Below, in pieces: positions 7,341 through 10,266 of a stretch of DNA of 10,266 nt. Positions within the stretch are counted from its first letter, which is position 1; every line of letters begins with the position of its first letter. This stretch comes from an uncultured Christensenella sp. (GTDB lineage: Bacteria; Bacillota; Clostridia; Christensenellales; Borkfalkiaceae): the NCBI GenBank assembly GCA_905212395.1, contig CAJMEI010000023.1, positions 1 through 10,266 of the forward strand. Reading direction: 5' to 3'. The notes under the pieces are model-generated. The model worked only from the letters and a program-made list of their open reading frames with translations. It did no database searches and was not told where the DNA came from. Made by a program: the position numbers and the translations under genes.

Positions 7341-9077
7341 CTACTCCGTTTTCGGTTTTATATTTTTTACTTTTATAATTTTTTCGAATATTTCTTTACA
7401 TAACGGCGCGGATACGGTTGAACCGTAATTTCCTCCGATAGGTTCGTCAACTATAACCAACGCTAAATATTCGGGTTTATCCGACGGGAAAAACCCGACA
7501 AACGACATAACGTATTTTCCTTGCGCAATAAAACCGTTTTCGTATTTTTGAGCCGTCCCCGTTTTCCCCGCGACTTTATAACCTTCTATATAAGCGTTTT
7601 TACCGCTCCCCACAGTTACAACGTCTTCTAAATATCCGTTAAGTATTTTAGAGGTTTGCTCCCCTATCGTTATTTCCTTAACCTTATTTTCAAATTCTTC
7701 GCTGACCTTTAATTCGTCGTTATAAACTTTTTTAGCTAAATGCGGAACGTAATACTTTCCGCCGTTTATAACCGACGCAACTGCCGATACGAGTTGTAAA
7801 GGCGTAACGGCTATCGTTTGCCCGAAACCTATTCTCGCTAAATCGTTATCCGTTACCACGCTTTCAGGCACTAACATTCCTATGGCTTCCCCCGAATAAT
7901 CTATCCCCGTTGAAAGTCCGAAACTAAATTTTTTAAGATAATCGTAAAAAGTGCTTTTCCCTAGCGACAAGGCAATATCTACGAAAATAGGGTTGCAACT
8001 GTTATTTAACGCTTCCGCTAAATTTTCGTTAGCGTGTTTCCCGTTCGCGTGAGTTGACCAGCACTTGATTTTCGTTCCGCCAACGTACCTAAACCTAGAA
8101 GAAGAAAATATATGCGTGGTTGAAAAAGCTTTTGGATTTCCCTTTAAATATTCTTCGATATTTATAGCGCTCGTAATAATTTTAAAAGTCGAACCGGGTT
8201 CGTAACTGTCGACTATTAACGAACTTCTGCTCAATTTGTTTAAAGTCGTTAAATCATCTCTCGGAACTTCGTTTAAAGAAAAAGCGGGCTTGGTCGAAAT
8301 TCCTAAAATTTCACCGTTATTAGGGTCTAAAACTATTACGGACGCGGATTTTGGGGTGTATTTTTCCATAGCTTCTTCCATAACGCTGTCGCAAGCCGAT
8401 TGAACGTCAAAATCTATAGTAAGCTGTAAATTTAAGCCGTTTGTCGCTTTAACGTAATAAGGGTCTTTCCCGCTTAAATCTACTCCGACTAAATCGGATT
8501 CGTATAAAATTTCTCCGTTCATACCTTTTAAATATTTATCGTAATATTTTTCAAGACCGCTCTGTCCGCTCCCGTCGTTAGTAGTGTAACCTAAAATTTG
8601 GCACAACGCGTCGTTATACGGATACACCCTTTTGTTACAGACAGAAAAATAAATACCGTCAAGGTCGTATTGCTTTAACTTTTGTATTTCTTCCTTAGAG
8701 CAATTAACTTTGACGGTAACTTCCGATACTTTTGAGTTAAATTTTTTTATTAAGGACTGTTCGTCCATATCCAGTACTTGAGATAATACTTTTGCCGCTG
8801 CGGTTTTATCTTTTATAGAACGAATTCTTCCATATACCGAATACGTACCGCCGGAAGAAGCTAAAACCACTCCGTTTCTATCCGTAATTTCACCGCGTTT
8901 TGCAATTACTGGCAACTCTCTAGTCCATTGGTCAATCGCCTTTCTTTGCAAAGAATTACCTTGAACTATTTGAACTACGAATAATCTGACAAAAATTACC
9001 AAAAAAATAAAGGTTACTGCGATTATAAACGCAAATAACCTCTTTCGTACCGTTGATAATGAATATTGAGTTTTTAT
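7341..9077 (-). CDS. Class B penicillin-binding protein (FtsI/SpoVD family transpeptidase), apparent AUA start
   Basis: This enzyme cross-links septal (or spore) peptidoglycan outside the membrane, paired with the SEDS protein. With the start proposed here it has 578 residues. A short basic tail (KTQYSLSTVRKRL) leads to one membrane segment (about 13-36), then the dimerisation domain with RGEITDRNGVVLASS (about 61-75). The transpeptidase domain has the catalytic STFK (296-299), SCN (360-362) and KTG (505-507) motifs. It stops soon after, so the C-terminal PASTA domains of SpoVD-type proteins are absent. The frame is open to a TAA at 9095-9093 but holds no ATG, GTG or TTG before a TTG at 9002, which lies inside the membrane helix and lacks a ribosome site. 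AGGAG at 9089-9085 is placed 7 bases before ATA 9077. I infer AUA initiation, or a sequence error in an ATG. FtsI or SpoVD cannot be decided here. Confidence 0.93.
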   Translation of the reverse strand: MKTQYSLSTVRKRLFAFIIAVTFIFLVIFVRLFVVQIVQGNSLQRKAIDQWTRELPVIAKRGEITDRNGVVLASSGGTYSVYGRIRSIKDKTAAAKVLSQVLDMDEQSLIKKFNSKVSEVTVKVNCSKEEIQKLKQYDLDGIYFSVCNKRVYPYNDALCQILGYTTNDGSGQSGLEKYYDKYLKGMNGEILYESDLVGVDLSGKDPYYVKATNGLNLQLTIDFDVQSACDSVMEEAMEKYTPKSASVIVLDPNNGEILGISTKPAFSLNEVPRDDLTTLNKLSRSSLIVDSYEPGSTFKIITSAINIEEYLKGNPKAFSTTHIFSSSRFRYVGGTKIKCWSTHANGKHANENLAEALNNSCNPIFVDIALSLGKSTFYDYLKKFSFGLSTGIDYSGEAIGMLVPESVVTDNDLARIGFGQTIAVTPLQLVSAVASVINGGKYYVPHLAKKVYNDELKVSEEFENKVKEITIGEQTSKILNGYLEDVVTVGSGKNAYIEGYKVAGKTGTAQKYENGFIAQGKYVMSFVGFFPSDKPEYLALVIVDEPIGGNYGSTVSAPLCKEIFEKIIKVKNIKPKTE

Positions 9078-9084
9078 ACTTTTT

Positions 9085-9089
9085 CTCCT
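9085..9089 (-). promoter_or_regulatory. Ribosome binding site pointing to an AUA start for the PBP gene
   Basis: The minus strand reads TAGGAGAAAAAGTATAAA. AGGAG is a near-ideal Shine-Dalgarno core, and the 7-base spacer leads exactly to ATA at 9077-9075. The next codons give a normal PBP start with a short basic tail and a full membrane helix. Confidence 0.65.
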
Positions 9090-9143
9090 ATTTTAATAAT
9101 TTAAAACGGTTTTAACCGAATATTTATCACGACTATTTAAATT

Positions 9144-9698
9144 TTAAGCTTCCACCATATTTAAAAATTCTTTAGCTTTTGAAATAATGGTTTCGTCTGA
9201 ACTGGCTTCTTCTAATTTTGCCTTTACTTCTTCTACTTGCTGAGTAATTTTAACTACTTCTTGCTGAGTATTTTGAATTTTATTGTCCACTCCCCTTAAA
9301 TACTTAGCGTTAAAGATAATTAAAGCAAAAACTAAAACCAACAATAAAGAATAAATAGCTATAACTATTTTGCCTTTTCCCGAAAGTTTGTAACTTTCGG
9401 TTATGCTTTCAACGTCGCTTTTGTAATGATTTTTATAGTAACCGCTTTTATATTCTCCCGTGTGAGCTAACGTTTCAACGCTAGGCTTTAAATCGTCGCT
9501 TTCTACGGTCGTTGCGTAATAATTTTCTTCCCCTTTAAACTCGTTTGCCGAATTAGTTAAAATTTCGTCGAAAGCCTTTTCGTCCTCGTAAGATTGTTCT
9601 ATAATAGGCTCTTCTTCCTTTACGGCATACGGAGAGCGAATAAAGCTTTTCAATCTCTCTTGACCTAACTTTTTGTCTTCGTTACCATAACTATACAT
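9144..9698 (-). CDS. ftsL: FtsL-like bitopic septum-formation protein with a long cytoplasmic tail
   Basis: FtsL is a small divisome protein that forms a coiled coil with DivIC/FtsB and links FtsQ to FtsW and the septal PBP. The 184-residue product has an acidic, low-complexity cytoplasmic part (about 1-105) with many Glu, Asp, Ser and Tyr residues. One membrane helix follows (about 110-130; IVIAIYSLLLVLVFALIIF), then an extracytoplasmic coiled coil of Gln, Glu, Val and Lys heptads (about 136-165) and the ending ISKAKEFLNMVEA. That ending resembles the 'A.E.LGM' end of FtsL. Sequence identity to FtsL is low, as is normal for the family, so the name rests on topology, the C-terminal motif and position between rsmH and the PBP. 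The cytoplasmic part is much longer than in the B. subtilis protein (about 117 residues in total). The ATG at 9698 has AGGAG with a 9-base spacer. Confidence 0.8.
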   Translation of the reverse strand: MYSYGNEDKKLGQERLKSFIRSPYAVKEEEPIIEQSYEDEKAFDEILTNSANEFKGEENYYATTVESDDLKPSVETLAHTGEYKSGYYKNHYKSDVESITESYKLSGKGKIVIAIYSLLLVLVFALIIFNAKYLRGVDNKIQNTQQEVVKITQQVEEVKAKLEEASSDETIISKAKEFLNMVEA

Positions 9699-9707
9699 AT
9701 TCGTTCT

Positions 9708-9712
9708 CTCCT
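9708..9712 (-). promoter_or_regulatory. Ribosome binding site for the FtsL-like gene
   Basis: The minus strand reads AAAGGAGAGAACGAATATG, a strong AGGAG core 9 bases before the ATG at 9698. It confirms that the long N-terminal tail is translated and is not an artefact of choosing too early a start. Confidence 0.75.
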
Positions 9713-9740
9713 TTAATTATTCTAAAATATAACGCTTGTT

Positions 9741-10266
9741 CTAAACTTTTTCGGCAATTCTTAATTTCGCGCTTTTTGCTCTCGAATTAAATTCGACTTC
9801 TTCTTCCGTTGCCGTTATAGGCTTTTTATTTACAAGCTTTATTTCCCTTTTTTTACCGCAAACGCAAACGGGTAACCGCTTATCGCATACGCAATCTTTT
9901 TCGAGTTCGGCAAAAGTGTTTTTTACTATTCTATCTTCTAAAGAATGAAAAGTAATTACCGCTATTCTTCCACCTTTTTTTAATCTTTTAACTATATCGA
10001 TTAGAGCTTTATCGAGTCCGCTTAACTCTCCGTTCACCTCTATTCTTACGGCTTGAAATATCCTTTTTGCGGGATGCCCGCCCGTTTGAAACCTTACGGG
10101 AATACTTTTTTCTATTATTTCAACTAACTCGCCCGTCGTTTCTATTTTTTTTGTTTTTCTTGCGTTTACTATATTTTTAGCTATCAGTTTTGAAAATTTT
10201 TCTTCCCCGTATTTGTAAAAAATTTCGGTTAAATCTTCTTCGCTATACTCGTTTATGACTTGTCTT
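9741..10266 (-). CDS. rsmH: 16S rRNA (cytosine-1402-N4)-methyltransferase RsmH, 5'-truncated by the window edge
   Basis: RsmH (MraW) uses S-adenosylmethionine to methylate N4 of C1402 in 16S rRNA and is usually among the first genes of dcw clusters. The last 174 residues are present and the frame stays open to the right edge. Visible family features are VINEYSEEDLTEIFYKYGEE near the edge, ARKTKKIETTGELVEII, the block GGHPAKRIFQAVRIEVNGEL, then GGRIAVITFHSLEDRIVK. A Cys-rich stretch CVCDKRLPVCVCG follows, and the protein ends in NSRAKSAKLRIAEKV. The GTG at 10037 is an internal valine of the conserved VRIEVNGEL block, not a start. The SAM-binding N-terminal part lies outside the window. The FtsL-like gene follows after 42 bases with no clear promoter or terminator between them. 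Confidence 0.97.
   Translation of the reverse strand, partial: RQVINEYSEEDLTEIFYKYGEEKFSKLIAKNIVNARKTKKIETTGELVEIIEKSIPVRFQTGGHPAKRIFQAVRIEVNGELSGLDKALIDIVKRLKKGGRIAVITFHSLEDRIVKNTFAELEKDCVCDKRLPVCVCGKKREIKLVNKKPITATEEEVEFNSRAKSAKLRIAEKV

Noticed and set aside
4564..7378. Further plus-strand open frames opposite murD, mraY and murE
   Set aside because: All are short and fully antisense to genes with intact family motifs; there is no independent support for translation.
7341..9002. PBP gene starting at TTG 9002
   Set aside because: This start would remove half the membrane anchor and has no ribosome site, whereas 25 family-like residues precede it in frame.
9106..9118. Small inverted repeat CGGTT-TT-AACCG in the gap between the FtsL-like gene and the PBP gene
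   Set aside because: Five-base arms around a two-base centre, in AT-rich sequence and without a T run on the coding strand. It is too small for a terminator or a confident operator.
9699..9740. Possible -10-like TATATT and TAGAAT in the gap between rsmH and the FtsL-like gene
   Set aside because: No convincing -35 element at the right distance. Such hexamers are expected by chance in AT-rich DNA.
9741..10037. A short 98-residue gene starting at GTG 10037
   Set aside because: The frame stays open to the window edge and the upstream codons encode conserved RsmH sequence, so the GTG is an internal valine.

Overview
This window is a single-strand stretch of a division and cell wall (dcw) cluster from a low-GC, AT-rich bacterium. 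It is most likely an uncultured member of the Clostridia or a related Firmicutes group. The gene order (rsmH, ftsL-like, class B PBP, murE, mraY, murD, ftsW, murA, ftsQ/divIB, DUF881 protein), the AT-rich codons and the Shine-Dalgarno sites point that way. All genes read on the minus strand, so transcription runs from high to low coordinates. The species cannot be named from the sequence. The DNPR motif of MurE predicts a meso-diaminopimelate peptidoglycan.

Layout in transcription order: a 5'-truncated rsmH (16S rRNA methyltransferase) at 10266-9741; an FtsL-like bitopic protein with an unusually long cytoplasmic tail (9698-9144); a class B penicillin-binding protein without PASTA domains (9077-7341), which appears to start at an AUA codon; murE (7338-5926); mraY (5920-4934); murD (4925-3588); a SEDS gene, ftsW or spoVE (3600-2488); murA (2456-1173); ftsQ/divIB with a TTG start (1207-215); and the first 65 codons of a DUF881 (YlxW/YlxX-like) gene running off the left edge (195-1). 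Genes overlap or lie 2 to 66 bases apart. I see no terminator and no convincing internal promoter, so the whole set looks like one operon whose promoter lies to the right of the window. No gene-free stretch exceeds 70 bases, and I see no RNA gene, mobile element, large repeat or CRISPR array.

The genes form one pathway. MurA commits UDP-GlcNAc to peptidoglycan, MurD and MurE add the second and third stem residues, and MraY moves the precursor onto the lipid carrier. FtsW polymerises glycan and the PBP cross-links it at the septum. FtsQ/DivIB and the FtsL-like protein are the bitopic partners that control FtsW and the PBP. The two genes usually found in such clusters that are missing are murF (expected between murE and mraY) and murG (expected between ftsW and murA).

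I do not see a new biological system here. The most notable signals are an abrupt change in CpG content and codon choice inside murA (about 1920-2100), which suggests recombination or a chimeric assembly; the apparent AUA start of the PBP; and the missing murF and murG.
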